This document shows, piece by piece, positions 1-9,400 of a stretch of DNA of 64,000 nt (position 1 is the first letter of the stretch; every line of letters starts with the position of its first letter). The position numbers were made by a program, and so were the translations under genes. The notes under the pieces were generated by a model that was given only the letters and a program-made list of their open reading frames with translations, was not told the DNA's origin and did no database searches. The stretch covers positions 1 through 64,000 of the forward strand of contig JANNIH010000125.1 of the NCBI GenBank assembly GCA_031404815.1, written 5' to 3'. The DNA comes from DASYKS01 sp031404815. GTDB lineage: Bacteria; Acidobacteriota; Thermoanaerobaculia; Multivoradales; UBA5704.

Positions 1-233
1 GCTACGGCAGCCTCTGCCTGTTCCGGTGAAATGGGAGAATGCTGCCCGTCGATCTCAGCGAAGTACGCCTCTAACTGGTTGGCGGCTTCTAGGGCAGCCG
101 TCGCGCTAGCCCCTTCCTTCTGCACTCGCATGGGTCGAATGCTAAACATCTCGTTGTCGGCTAGGTGACGGCCGATAAGATGATCCACCACACCGCGCGC
201 TTCCACCGGCAAGTCTCGCACTCTATGTAACAT
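1..233 (-). CDS. Small hypothetical protein, antitoxin-like, C-terminus cut by window edge
   Basis: Seventy-seven codons are visible, starting at the ATG at 233 and still open at base 1. A GGAG lies about 7 nt upstream of the ATG and a consensus promoter further up. The protein starts MLHRVRDLPVEARGVVDHL and has an Ala/Glu-rich helical second half. Short proteins of this build, with an L-P-x-E-x-R-x-x-V motif followed by G-R-x-L-x-x-x-E, often sit directly before a PIN-type toxin gene, so an antitoxin role is plausible, but the partner would lie outside the window. TTA, CTA and AGA codons and a lower GC content than the neighbours suggest recent acquisition. Function is inferred, not recognised. 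Confidence 0.6.
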   Translation of the reverse strand, partial: MLHRVRDLPVEARGVVDHLIGRHLADNEMFSIRPMRVQKEGASATAALEAANQLEAYFAEIDGQHSPISPEQAEAAV

Positions 234-262
234 CGGGAATCTCCGCTGTTTGATTCTCTTTA

Positions 263-291
263 ACGATACGCCGCACCGAGGGATCTGTCAA
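263..291 (-). promoter_or_regulatory. Sigma70-type promoter of the truncated small gene
   Basis: On the minus strand TTGACA (291-286) is separated by exactly 17 bp from TATCGT (268-263). Transcription would start about 20 nt before the GGAG and ATG of the small gene at 233. The -35 box is a perfect consensus, which is unusual in this GC-rich window. Confidence 0.65.
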
Positions 292-401
292 ACCACCCGT
301 CATCTCAGGCCCGCTCATTCTCATGATGGCACGTTGCGCCTGGGTCCCACCTCCGTCGCGAGAATGCGGCGAACCCGGTCCGATTCACGGCCAAAGCAAA
401 A

Positions 402-743
402 CTATATTCGCGTCTTCGAGCGGCGACGACTGCGGAGCGGAGCGACCCGGAACTGGACCAGCCGCTCGCTCTTGGTGCCAAGGACCGCTTTTGCGAGCCC
501 GCGCAGACGGCGCGCGTTCTCGTTGCCCTGGTCGATCAGGGCGGTGAGGTCTTGGGTCGCCTCCTGGCGGCTCGCCGCGCAGGACTGTTGGTGTGCCCGT
601 TTGGCCCGGAACGCCGCGAGGGACGCTTCCATCGCGGCTCGCTGGGGCGCCGCCGAGGCGAGAACCTCGGCGTTGTCGTTGACCGCCTCCAGCAGCTCCT
701 CCCAGTCGCGGACCACGTCGGCAAGACTACGGATGCTCTTCAT
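402..743 (-). CDS. Conserved hypothetical protein, helical
   Basis: A 113-residue protein, MKSIRSLADVVRDWEELLEA at the start, predicted to be almost entirely alpha-helical, with a basic Arg-rich tail (VAPLRSRRRSKTRI). From memory, homologous small proteins with a K-S-E-x-L-V-Q-F-x-V-A-P-L motif near the C-terminus recur in many copies in Acidobacteriota genomes; no function is known to me. An AGGG lies about 9 nt before the ATG. It stands alone, between the low-GC small gene and the 21-bp repeat array. The basic tail could bind nucleic acid, but that is only inference. Confidence 0.6.
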   Translation of the reverse strand: MKSIRSLADVVRDWEELLEAVNDNAEVLASAAPQRAAMEASLAAFRAKRAHQQSCAASRQEATQDLTALIDQGNENARRLRGLAKAVLGTKSERLVQFRVAPLRSRRRSKTRI

Positions 744-916
744 GTCGCTACCCTACTTTCTGTGGGTCGGCCCGGATGCGGCGGAATCGCCGTCCGGCCA
801 CGCTGTTTCGAGCGCGACCCTCCTTGTATGCCACGGACCTCCGAGAAAACGACTGTTTTGGGCCAAAGTCGAAAAATTCTTCGGCCCGAAGGCCAAAAGG
901 GCCGCGCCGGGGCCGA

Positions 917-1271
917 CCGAAGGAAACTCCCGGCCTTCCGAAGAAGACTCCCGACGGACCGAAGCGCTCTCCGGCCCGCCCGGAGAGCTTCACCGGTTGT
1001 CCGGAGCGTTACCCGAGCCTCCGGAAATCCTCCCCTTCCGACCGGAAAGAGCTTCCGTCGGACCGAAGGGCGCTCCGGTTCGAACGTAGGGAGTTCCCGA
1101 CTCTCCGGAGAGGTTCACGCTCGCACCGGAGCAAGCTACGGTCGGTCGGAAGATCTCTCCCGGCCATGCGTGACCCTCCCCGACGCTCCGGAGTTCCCTT
1201 CGGTCGGGCGGGAACTGGCTTCGGATCGTCCGGAGATGGTTCCGCAAAGACCGGAAACGGTTCCGGGAGGC
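917..1271. repeat. Array of 17 degenerate 21-bp tandem repeats (CCGGAG/CCGAAG type)
   Basis: A CCGGAR or CCGAAG core begins at 917, 938, 959, 980, 1001, 1021, 1042, 1063, 1105, 1126, 1146, 1188, 1209, 1230 and 1251, with degenerate units at 1084 and 1167. Spacing is 21 bp, with one 20-bp step at 1001-1021 and another at 1126-1146. Many units are imperfect dyads in which CCGGAR faces TTCCGG or CTCCGG across a 4-bp centre, for example at 1251. All frames stay open because 21 is divisible by three, but the putative peptides are low-complexity and I do not call a gene. The rest of 744-1330 shows nothing I can identify. Confidence 0.85.
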
Positions 1272-1330
1272 GGGTGCGCAACCCGAGACGCCGAAGAAAA
1301 GCCGCCCGTAGAAAGGAGAGGGGTAGGCGG

Positions 1331-2764
1331 TTACCAGGCGGTCGCTGCGAGCGCCGCCGCCAGCTTGTGGGGCATTGCGTCGAACGCTCCGGACGACATG
1401 GTGATCAGCACGTCACCTGGGCGCGCTTCGGCGAGGGCGGTGGCGAGCAATTCCTGGTTGCTTGGCAGCACCGTGGCAGCCACCCCGGCGCGCTCCAGCT
1501 CGACCGCCAGGGCGCCGAAATCGAGCCTCTCTTCGTCCGCCAGGCGCCCGGCGTGAAAGGTGGGCGCGAAGAGCACTCTGGCTGCGCGAGCAAACGCGGT
1601 GCGGTAGAGATCGAAGAAGAAACGTCGTCCGGCGGTCAGGCTGCGCGGCTCGAACAGGACGACCAGGCGCCGGTTCGGGTAGCGCTGCGCCAGGCCGCCG
1701 AGCGTTTTTTCGACCGCCGTCGGGTGATGGGCGAAGTCGTCGACGACGGTGATGCCTGCGGTTCCCTCCGGGCCGAACGTGCCGAGATCTTCCAACCGGC
1801 GCTTGACCCCTTCAAAGCTCGCGAGCGCCGCCAACACATCGGCGATTGGCAGGCCATCGCGCCGGGCCGCCGCCCAGACGGCGAGCGCGTTCGCCACATT
1901 GTGCTCGCCCGCGAGAAGGATTTCGATTTCGACCTCGCCCGTCTCGGCTTTGGGATCGGCGACCCGGAACCGGCTCCCGGCGGCGGTCGCAAGCACGGCA
2001 CCGCCCGATCCGAGCGGCCGCAGGGTGCATTCCGGGCCGAGGCCATAGAGGGTGACCGGGCACGGGGCTTCGCGGGCGAGCGCGCGCAGCTCCGGGTCGT
2101 CGCCGCAGGCGATCAGGCAACCGGTCGAAGGCAAGAGGGCGATCAGCTGACGATAGGCCGCGCGGAGCGCCTCGGGGGTCGGGTAGAGATCTGCGTGGTC
2201 GTATTCGACGCTGGTCAAGACCAACGTCTCCGGCCGGTAGTGGAGGAACTTGGCACCCCGATCGAAGAACGACGCGTTGTACTCGTCCCCCTCGATCGCG
2301 AAGCGCTCCCCGGTTCCGGTGTGAAAACTTGCGGGCAACCCCTTGGGAACTCCGCCGACGAGATAGCCGGGATCGCGCCCAGAGCGGGTGTAGACCCAGG
2401 CGGCGAGCGCGGTGGTCGTCGTCTTGCCGTGCGTTCCGGCGATCACCAGCGGCCGGCGGCCGGCCAGAAAAAAACGAGCGAGCGCTTCGGGCATCGACAG
2501 GCGTTCGATTCCCAATCGCTCCGCTTCGACCACTTCCGGGTTGTCTCGGCGCACCGCGTTGCCGACCACCACCAGGTCCGGGTGGGGGGCGAGATGCGCG
2601 GCATCCCAGCCGACCTCGGGCCGAATACCCGCCGCTTCGAGCAACGTGCTCATCGGCGGATAGAGCGGCCCGTCCGCGCCGCGGACCCGATGGCCCTGCT
2701 CTTGCAGCAGGCAGGCGAGCGGCGCCATACCCGTGCCACCGATCGCGATGAGATAAATGTCCAC
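1331..2764 (-). CDS. mpl: UDP-N-acetylmuramate:L-Ala-gamma-D-Glu-meso-DAP ligase
   Basis: A Mur-ligase family enzyme that re-attaches recycled murein tripeptide to UDP-MurNAc in the cytoplasm. The N-terminal Rossmann segment (IYLIAIGGTGMAPLA), the ATP-binding loop GTHGKTTTTA, the central E-G-D-E-Y-N motif and a C-terminal domain with DDFAHHPTA and FEPRS are all present and characteristic of Mpl rather than MurC. The longest open frame extends about 27 codons further upstream, but the family begins just before the Rossmann strand, so I place the start at the GTG at 2764, giving 477 residues. It diverges from the DUF1573 gene. No peptidoglycan gene neighbours it here. Confidence 0.9.
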   Translation of the reverse strand: MDIYLIAIGGTGMAPLACLLQEQGHRVRGADGPLYPPMSTLLEAAGIRPEVGWDAAHLAPHPDLVVVGNAVRRDNPEVVEAERLGIERLSMPEALARFFLAGRRPLVIAGTHGKTTTTALAAWVYTRSGRDPGYLVGGVPKGLPASFHTGTGERFAIEGDEYNASFFDRGAKFLHYRPETLVLTSVEYDHADLYPTPEALRAAYRQLIALLPSTGCLIACGDDPELRALAREAPCPVTLYGLGPECTLRPLGSGGAVLATAAGSRFRVADPKAETGEVEIEILLAGEHNVANALAVWAAARRDGLPIADVLAALASFEGVKRRLEDLGTFGPEGTAGITVVDDFAHHPTAVEKTLGGLAQRYPNRRLVVLFEPRSLTAGRRFFFDLYRTAFARAARVLFAPTFHAGRLADEERLDFGALAVELERAGVAATVLPSNQELLATALAEARPGDVLITMSSGAFDAMPHKLAAALAATAW

Positions 2765-2898
2765 GGTCGGGGTGCTCGCGGTGTCGAGTGAACAGGAGTG
2801 AACCAGAGAAGACCAGGTTCGATTCGGAACCACAGAGTGTAGCATCCACCCGCCCGACCGCGGATGATCTTAAGTCCCTTGCCAAGGAGCAGGCCGCT

Positions 2899-3939
2899 AT
2901 GAACCGTCACGCCAAGACTGCCATATTGACGCTCTCTCTCGTCCTGCCGTTTGCCCATTCGGTGATCGCCCAGGGCACTCCGGCGCCAACCACCAAGCCG
3001 AAAGCAGTGGTCGTCGAAGCGACCTTCGACGCCGGTGTGGTCGCGAAGGGGGAACAAGTCGTCCACGACTTCCTGATCAGGAACGAAGGTCAGGCGACGC
3101 TCGAAATCCAGCGCGTCGAGCCGGGGTGCGGCTGCACCGTCGCCCAGTTCGACAAGAGTGTCGCGCCGGGCCAGACCGGCAAGATCCACGCCGTGCTCGA
3201 GACCACCACGTTCAACGGTCCGATCTCCAAAGGCATCACGGTCTATACCAATGACAGCGAGAACCCGCGGATTCAGCTCACCGTCCAGGCGAAGGTCGAG
3301 CCCTATATCCAGGTCAAGCCGGGCTATGCGCGGTACCTATCGGTGCAGGGCGAGGCAAAGGCCGGCGTGATCGTCCAGAGCCTTTGGGCGCCGGACGGTT
3401 CTGATTTCACGGTCGAGAGCGTGGTCTCTCCGTTTCCCTACATCAAGACGACCTTCCATGCGGCGAGCGAGACCGAGCGCCTGCCCGACGTCAAAGGCAA
3501 GCAGTGGCAGGTCGAGATGACCCTGGACAATTTCGCCGCTCCGGTGGGCAGCCTCGCCGACTACGTGACGGTCCACACCACCCATCCGAAGCAGAAACTG
3601 GTGCAGATCCCGGTCTCCGGATTCGTCCGCCCCGTGCTCGCCGTCACCCCGCCGGCGGGTGACTTCGGCAGCCTCGAGGTCAAAGAGAAGGTGACCAAGA
3701 CGCTCAATGTTCGCAACTTCGCGACCGAGGACATCAAGCTCATCTCGATCGACAACCCGATGAGCGGCAAGGGGCTCAACACGGCGTTCGACTCGGTTCA
3801 AGAGGGGCGGGAGTACATGGTCCGCCTGACCTTGGAGCCGAACGCACCGAAGGGTCCGTTCACGGCGAACCTGGTGTTTCACACCGACAGCCCGAAAGTG
3901 CCGAAGATCGAGGTCGTGATCCAGGGCAACGTGCTGTAA
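2899..3939 (+). CDS. Secreted DUF1573-family protein
   Basis: A 346-residue exported protein. The ATG at 2899 follows AAGGAG by about 9 nt and is followed by a signal peptide (MNRHAKTAILTLSLVLPFAH, then cleavage near VIAQG). The mature part opens with the DUF1573 motif: V-x-F-x-x-G-V-V followed by V-x-H-D-F-x-I-x-N-x-G and V-x-P-G-C-G-C-T-V, and is followed by two further Ig-like beta-sandwich stretches (roughly residues 150-240 and 250-345). The two cysteines of GCGCT are kept. Members of this family are periplasmic or surface proteins of unknown precise role. It is monocistronic, with mpl divergent and the kinase gene 196 bp downstream. Confidence 0.85.
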   Translation: MNRHAKTAILTLSLVLPFAHSVIAQGTPAPTTKPKAVVVEATFDAGVVAKGEQVVHDFLIRNEGQATLEIQRVEPGCGCTVAQFDKSVAPGQTGKIHAVLETTTFNGPISKGITVYTNDSENPRIQLTVQAKVEPYIQVKPGYARYLSVQGEAKAGVIVQSLWAPDGSDFTVESVVSPFPYIKTTFHAASETERLPDVKGKQWQVEMTLDNFAAPVGSLADYVTVHTTHPKQKLVQIPVSGFVRPVLAVTPPAGDFGSLEVKEKVTKTLNVRNFATEDIKLISIDNPMSGKGLNTAFDSVQEGREYMVRLTLEPNAPKGPFTANLVFHTDSPKVPKIEVVIQGNVL

Positions 3940-4135
3940 GTGCCCTGAACCGTTCGGCCGGCTGCCGATTGGCTGCCGATTGGCGGTCGACTCGGGGCTC
4001 GCGGTCCGGCGGTAGCCCTTCCGCTGCTATGATCTGCGTTCTAGAAGGAGCTTTAGAGCCTGGGATCGCGAGGCCGCAGCCCTATGGGTCCAACCCCGTT
4101 GGGTCTCGTTTGCCTCCTCCTGGGCAAGCCCAAAC

Positions 4136-6433
4136 ATGATCGGCCGCGTCGTATCTCATTACCGCGTTCTAGAGCGCCTCGGCCGGGGCGGTATGGGCGT
4201 GGTCTACAAAGGCGAGGATTTGAAGCTCGGGCGTAAGGTCGCGCTCAAGTTCTTGCCGCCCCACGTCAGCCCGTCGGTCGAGACCAACCAGCGCTTCCTC
4301 CAGGAGGCGCGCGCCGCTTCGGCGCTCGACCACCAGAACACTTGCACCATCTTCGAGATCGCGGAGACCGAAGAGGGGCAGCTGTTCATCGTCATGGCCT
4401 ACTACGACGGCGAGACGCTCTCGGCGCGGCTCAAGAATGGTGCGCTGCCGCCGTCCGAAGCGGCCGACGTTGTGGTGCAATCGGCGCGAGGTCTCGCGGT
4501 GGCCCACCAGCAGGGGATCATCCACCGCGACGTCAAGCCGGCCAATCTGATGATCACCAAAGACGGACTGGTCAAGGTGCTCGATTTCGGGATCGCGAAG
4601 TTGGTCGGCGCTTCGCCGGTCACCCACGTCGGCAAGATCGTCGGCTCGGTCGAGTACATGTCGCCCGAACACGCGCGGGGCGACGACATCGACGCCCGGG
4701 CCGACCTCTGGTCGCTCGGGGTCGTGCTTTACGAGACGCTTTCTGGGCGCAAACCGTTCCGCTCGGACCATCCTCAGGCTGCGCTCTATGCGGTGCTGCA
4801 TCTCGACCCGAAGCCGCTGGTCGACGTGGCGCCGCACGTTCCTGGCCGGCTGCAGGATGTGGTGGCCAAGGCGCTCCAGAAGTCGCCGGACCTGCGCTAT
4901 CAGAGCGCCGACGAGCTGATCCGGGATCTGGCGGAGCAGGAGAGCTGGACCGGACCGACCACGGCGTACCCGAGTCAGAGCCCGGTCCGCCCCCAGCCGT
5001 CGGTCGCGGTCCTGCCGTTTCAAGACATGAGCCCGGAACAAGACCAGCAGTATTTCTGCGACGGCACCGCCGAGGAGCTGATCAGCGCGCTGTCGCGGGT
5101 CGAAGGCCTGCGCGTCGCCTCGCGGACCTCGACGTTCGAAGTGACCAAGGGGGGCGCCGCCGACCTGCGCACGGTACGCGATCGGCTCAGCGTTTCGACC
5201 CTGCTCGAGGGGAGCGTGCGCAAGGCGGGGTCTCGGCTGCGCATCACGGTTCGCCTGGTCAACACCGCGGACGGTTTCGAACTCTGGAGCGATCGGTTCG
5301 ACCGCGAACTGGAAGACATCTTCGCGATTCAAGAGGAGATCGCGCGCTCCATCGTCGAGACCCTGCGTCCGAAGCTGATCGCCGAGGTGGGGCCGTTGGT
5401 GCTCCCCGCGGGTGGTTTCGAGGCCTACAACCTCTACCTCAAAGGGCGGTTCCACTGGAACCAACGCACCGAGGCCGGGCTGAACAAGAGCATCGACCTG
5501 TTCCGACAGGCGACCGAGAAAGATCCGACCTACGCCCGCGCCTACGCCGGCCTCGCCGATGCTCACCTCCTGCTCGGCATCTACGGTGCCGCAGCGCCTG
5601 ACGAGGTGATGCCCCGAGCCCGCGAGGCGGCGGAGAAGGCGCTCGGCCTCGATGGCAAGAGCGCCGAGGTCTACGCGTCGCTCGCCTGCCTGGAAGCGGT
5701 ATACGAGTGGGATTGGGAGGGGGCTGAAGAGGACTTCCGCCGCTCGATCGCGCTCGATCCTCGATACGCAACCGGCCATCACTGGTTCGCGGTCAACGTG
5801 CTCGCCCCCTGCGGTCGATTCAAAGAGGCGTTCGGGTCGCTGCGCATTGCCGAGGATCTCGACCCGCTTTCGCTCGCGATCCACGCGAGCGTCGGGCTCG
5901 TGTTCATCTTCCAACGTCGTTTCGAGGAGGCGCTGGACGAGCTTGCTCATGCGATCGATCTCGATCCTCGCTTCGCCGTCGCCCACTTCTTCCGCGGTCA
6001 GGCCCTCTCCCAGCTCGACCGCCACGACGAGGCGATAGGTGCCTTGGAGCATGCCGCGCAGCTCTCGGGCAGCGCGCTCGAAATGCGTGCCGCCCTCGCC
6101 TGCGCCTACGCCCGTGCCGGGCGCCTGGAGCCGGCGCGGCGGATTCAGCACGAGCTGGAAGTGCGTGCACGCGAGGGTTATGTCTCCCCGGTCCTGCTCG
6201 CCCAGGTCCACACCAGTCTGGGCGAGCACGGCAGCGCGCTCGAGGAACTCTCCCGCGCGATTCGCTGGCGTGCCGCCGATCTCGCCTGGCTCCGGGTGCG
6301 GCCGGTGTTCGATCCGTTGCGCGGCGAGCCGCGTTTCGAGGAGCTGTTGGAGGAGATCCATCTCGGCTCGCGCACGCTTTCGGCGGCGCACACCGGCCCT
6401 GACGACGACCTTGCGCCGACGCGGATTCTCTGA
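4136..6433 (+). CDS. Serine/threonine protein kinase with FlgO/TolB-like domain and TPRs
   Basis: A 765-residue Hanks-type kinase. The glycine loop (GRGGMGVVY, residues 17-24), Lys38 in VALKF, catalytic HRDVKPAN at 130-137, DFG at 150-152 and the SPE motif near 176 are all present, so it should be active. A second domain (about 285-420, starting VAVLPFQDMSPEQDQQYFCDG) is the FlgO/TolB-N-like module frequently attached to such kinases and cyclases. TPR helices fill the rest. No membrane segment is evident, so it is probably cytoplasmic. The next gene starts 5 bp after the stop, so kinase and cyclase are almost certainly cotranscribed. There is no Shine-Dalgarno sequence directly before the ATG, and a TATGAT at 4028 is a possible -10. 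Confidence 0.92.
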   Translation: MIGRVVSHYRVLERLGRGGMGVVYKGEDLKLGRKVALKFLPPHVSPSVETNQRFLQEARAASALDHQNTCTIFEIAETEEGQLFIVMAYYDGETLSARLKNGALPPSEAADVVVQSARGLAVAHQQGIIHRDVKPANLMITKDGLVKVLDFGIAKLVGASPVTHVGKIVGSVEYMSPEHARGDDIDARADLWSLGVVLYETLSGRKPFRSDHPQAALYAVLHLDPKPLVDVAPHVPGRLQDVVAKALQKSPDLRYQSADELIRDLAEQESWTGPTTAYPSQSPVRPQPSVAVLPFQDMSPEQDQQYFCDGTAEELISALSRVEGLRVASRTSTFEVTKGGAADLRTVRDRLSVSTLLEGSVRKAGSRLRITVRLVNTADGFELWSDRFDRELEDIFAIQEEIARSIVETLRPKLIAEVGPLVLPAGGFEAYNLYLKGRFHWNQRTEAGLNKSIDLFRQATEKDPTYARAYAGLADAHLLLGIYGAAAPDEVMPRAREAAEKALGLDGKSAEVYASLACLEAVYEWDWEGAEEDFRRSIALDPRYATGHHWFAVNVLAPCGRFKEAFGSLRIAEDLDPLSLAIHASVGLVFIFQRRFEEALDELAHAIDLDPRFAVAHFFRGQALSQLDRHDEAIGALEHAAQLSGSALEMRAALACAYARAGRLEPARRIQHELEVRAREGYVSPVLLAQVHTSLGEHGSALEELSRAIRWRAADLAWLRVRPVFDPLRGEPRFEELLEEIHLGSRTLSAAHTGPDDDLAPTRIL

Positions 6434-6438
6434 CCGCC

Positions 6439-9400
6439 ATGCGCTGCTCAAGCTGCCAGAACGACAACCCCCCCGGCTTTCGATTCTGCGGCCATTGCCG
6501 GGCGGCACTGCCGTTTGCCTGTCCGAGCTGCAAAACGGAGCTGCCGGCCGGCTACGCCCTACGCTTCTGCGGCTACTGCAGGGGAGCGCTGCTCGGCGGC
6601 GAGCTCGTTGCGGTGCAGACACGCGAACCGGCCTTCCCCTCGCTCCCGACGACCACCGTCGAGTCGATCACCGGAACCTTCACGGTCGCGACCGAGGTGA
6701 TGCGCACAGTCACCGTCCTGTTCAGCGATCTGGTCGGGTCGGTGACGCTCGCCGACCGGCTCGACGAGGAGGAGCTGCGCGACGTCATCCAGAGCTACCA
6801 GAGGGTTTGCGCCGAGGCGGTCGAGCGCTACGGCGGCCACGTGGCGCATGCGATGGGCGACGGCATGATGGCTTACTTCGGCTATCCGGCCGCGCTCGAA
6901 CAGGATCCGCAACGGGCGGCACGCGCCGGGCTCGACATCATCCCGGCGGTCGCCGGGCTCAGCACCAAGGTGGAAAAGCAGCATGGCGTGGGGCTCAAGG
7001 TCCGGGTCGGCATCCATACCGGCCGGGGGATCGCGACCGCCATGGTCGACTCGCGCGAAACGCTGGTCGTCGGTCAGGTCTCGAACATCGCGTCGCGCAT
7101 TCAGGCGATCGCCGAGCCGGGAACGGTCGCGATCAGCGGCAAGACCTATCCTCTCCTGCGCGGGCTGTTCGACTGCGAGTCGCTCGGGCCCCATGAGCTG
7201 AAGGGAATCACCAAGCCGATCGAGGTCTTCCGGGTACTGGCCTGGCGCGGCTTCGTGAGTCCGTTCGAAGTCCAGCGTAAGGAGGGGCTTCGCCCCCTGG
7301 TCGGGCGCACGGGCGACGCCGAGGCGCTCGAACGCTGCCTCGACCGGGCCTGCGAAGGGCGCGGCCAGGTGGTGGCGGTGGTCGGCGATGCGGGAATCGG
7401 CAAGTCCCGCCTGGTCCAACACCTGCGCGACCAAGCGAACGGGCGGATCGGCTCCTGGCTCGACGGCCGCTGCTCGCCGTTTCAGACCCACAGCGCGCTC
7501 GCGCCGATCGTCGAACTACTTCAAGGGCTGTTCGAGCTGCGCAGCGACGAATCGATCGACACCACGATCGCCCGGTTGGAAAAGGGCTTACGGCCGTTCG
7601 GCTTGATCGGCGAAGAGGTCCCACTGCTCGCCTCGATGCTCGGCCTGCCGATCACCGACCGCTTCCCGGCTCTCGAACTCTCGGCTCAGCGCCAAAAGGA
7701 GCGCACCCTAGAAACCCTGGTCTCGCTGGTCGTGGCGATGGCCGACAAGGGGCCGGTGATCTTTTTCCTCGAGGACCTTCATTGGGTCGACCCCTCGACG
7801 CTCGAGCTGCTCGGAATGCTGGTCAGCCAGGTGCCGACCACCCGCCTGCTGATTTTGCTGACGCTCCGTCCCGACATGGCGCTGCCGTGGGCCGGCCGGC
7901 CCTATGCGAACCAGATCACGCTCGACCGACTGAGTGACGAGGAGATCGAGCGGCTGATTCTCGAACGAACCGGAGGCCGCTCTCTGCCGCCCGAGGTGTT
8001 GCGCCAGCTGATCGCGAAGACCGATGGCGTGCCGTTGTTCGTCGAGGAGCTGACCCGGATGGTGCTCGATTCCGGCTTGCTCCGCCCGGTCAACGGTCAT
8101 TTCGAGCTGGACGGACCGTTGCCGCCGCTCGCGATTCCGGACACGCTTCAGGATTCGTTGATGGCTCGGCTCGATCGCCTGGCCGCGGTGCGGGAGCTGG
8201 TGCAGCTCGCCGCGGCGATCGGTCGCGAGTTCAGCTTCGACATGATGCGCGCGGTCGCGAGCCAACCCGACCCCGAGTTGCGCCAGGGCCTCGACCAGCT
8301 GGTCGACGCCGAGATCCTCTACAAACGCGGAGTCACCGGTGCGATCACCTATTCCTTCCGCCACGCGTTGATCCAAGACGCCGCCTACGAGTCGCTGCTC
8401 AAGGGCACCCGCCAGCAGTACCACCTTCGGATCGCGCGCACGATCGAAGAGAAGTTTCCCGATCTGGCCGAAGGGCGGCCCGAGCTGATCGCCCAGCACT
8501 GGTCGGCGGCCGGGTTGGCCGAGCGGGCGATCACCTATTGGCTCTCCGCCGGCCGACGGGCGGTCGAACGGTCGGCGAATTTGGAAGCGATCGGCCACTT
8601 GGAACGCGCGCTCGCGCTCTCTGAGACGCTGGCGGCAGGCCCGCCGCGCGACCGCGCCGAACTCGATCTGCGCACGATGCTCGGTCCCGCCCTGATCGCC
8701 ACGCGCGGCTACGCGGCGCCGGAAGTCGAAGCGAACTACGACCGCGCCCGCGAGCTGTGTACCCAGGTGGGCGAAGCGCCGCAACTGTTCTGGGTGCTGC
8801 GCGGGCTCTGGGCGTTCCATCTCGTCCGCTGCTCCTTTGAGACCGCTTTGGAGTTCGCCCGGCGGATGACCGAGATCGCGCTCGGGCGCAAGGATCGGGC
8901 GCTCCAGTTCGAGGCGCACCTCTGCGCCGGAATGCCGCAGCTGTTTTTGGGCGATTTCGCCCTCGCCCTCGCGGAGTTCGAGGCCGGCCTCGCGCTCGAT
9001 TCGCCGGCACGCGACCGGACCCCGACGTTCATCACGGGCCTGGATGTCGCGGTCACGACTCTCGCGATCTCAGGAGTGGCACTTTGGCACCTCGGGCGAC
9101 CCGGGGAAGCGGCCGAGCGCTGCGCCGCCGCGATCCGCGTCGCGCGAGATGTGATCGCCCACCCGTTCAGCCTGGCCGATGCGTTGTCCACAGCCGCTTG
9201 GGTACACCAGTTGCGCAACGAGCCTGGACGGGTTGCCGAACTCGCGGAGAATTTACTCGACCTCTCGACCGAGAAGGGTTTCACGTCGGTTGATCTAGGG
9301 AATCTGCAGCTCGGGTGGGCGTTCGTTCGCAGCGGCGATCCGGAGCGTGGAGATGAGGGTCTGCGTCGCATTCAGCATGGCCTGGCTGCCTACCGTTCCT

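Noticed and set aside
917..1271. CRISPR array
   Set aside because: Repeats are contiguous and degenerate with no spacers, and no cas genes are present.
748..1281. Overlapping minus-strand open frames (Gly/Phe/Pro/Ser-rich) and a long plus-strand frame through 776-2791
   Set aside because: All arise from the first 21-bp array and from the shadow of mpl; no start signals.
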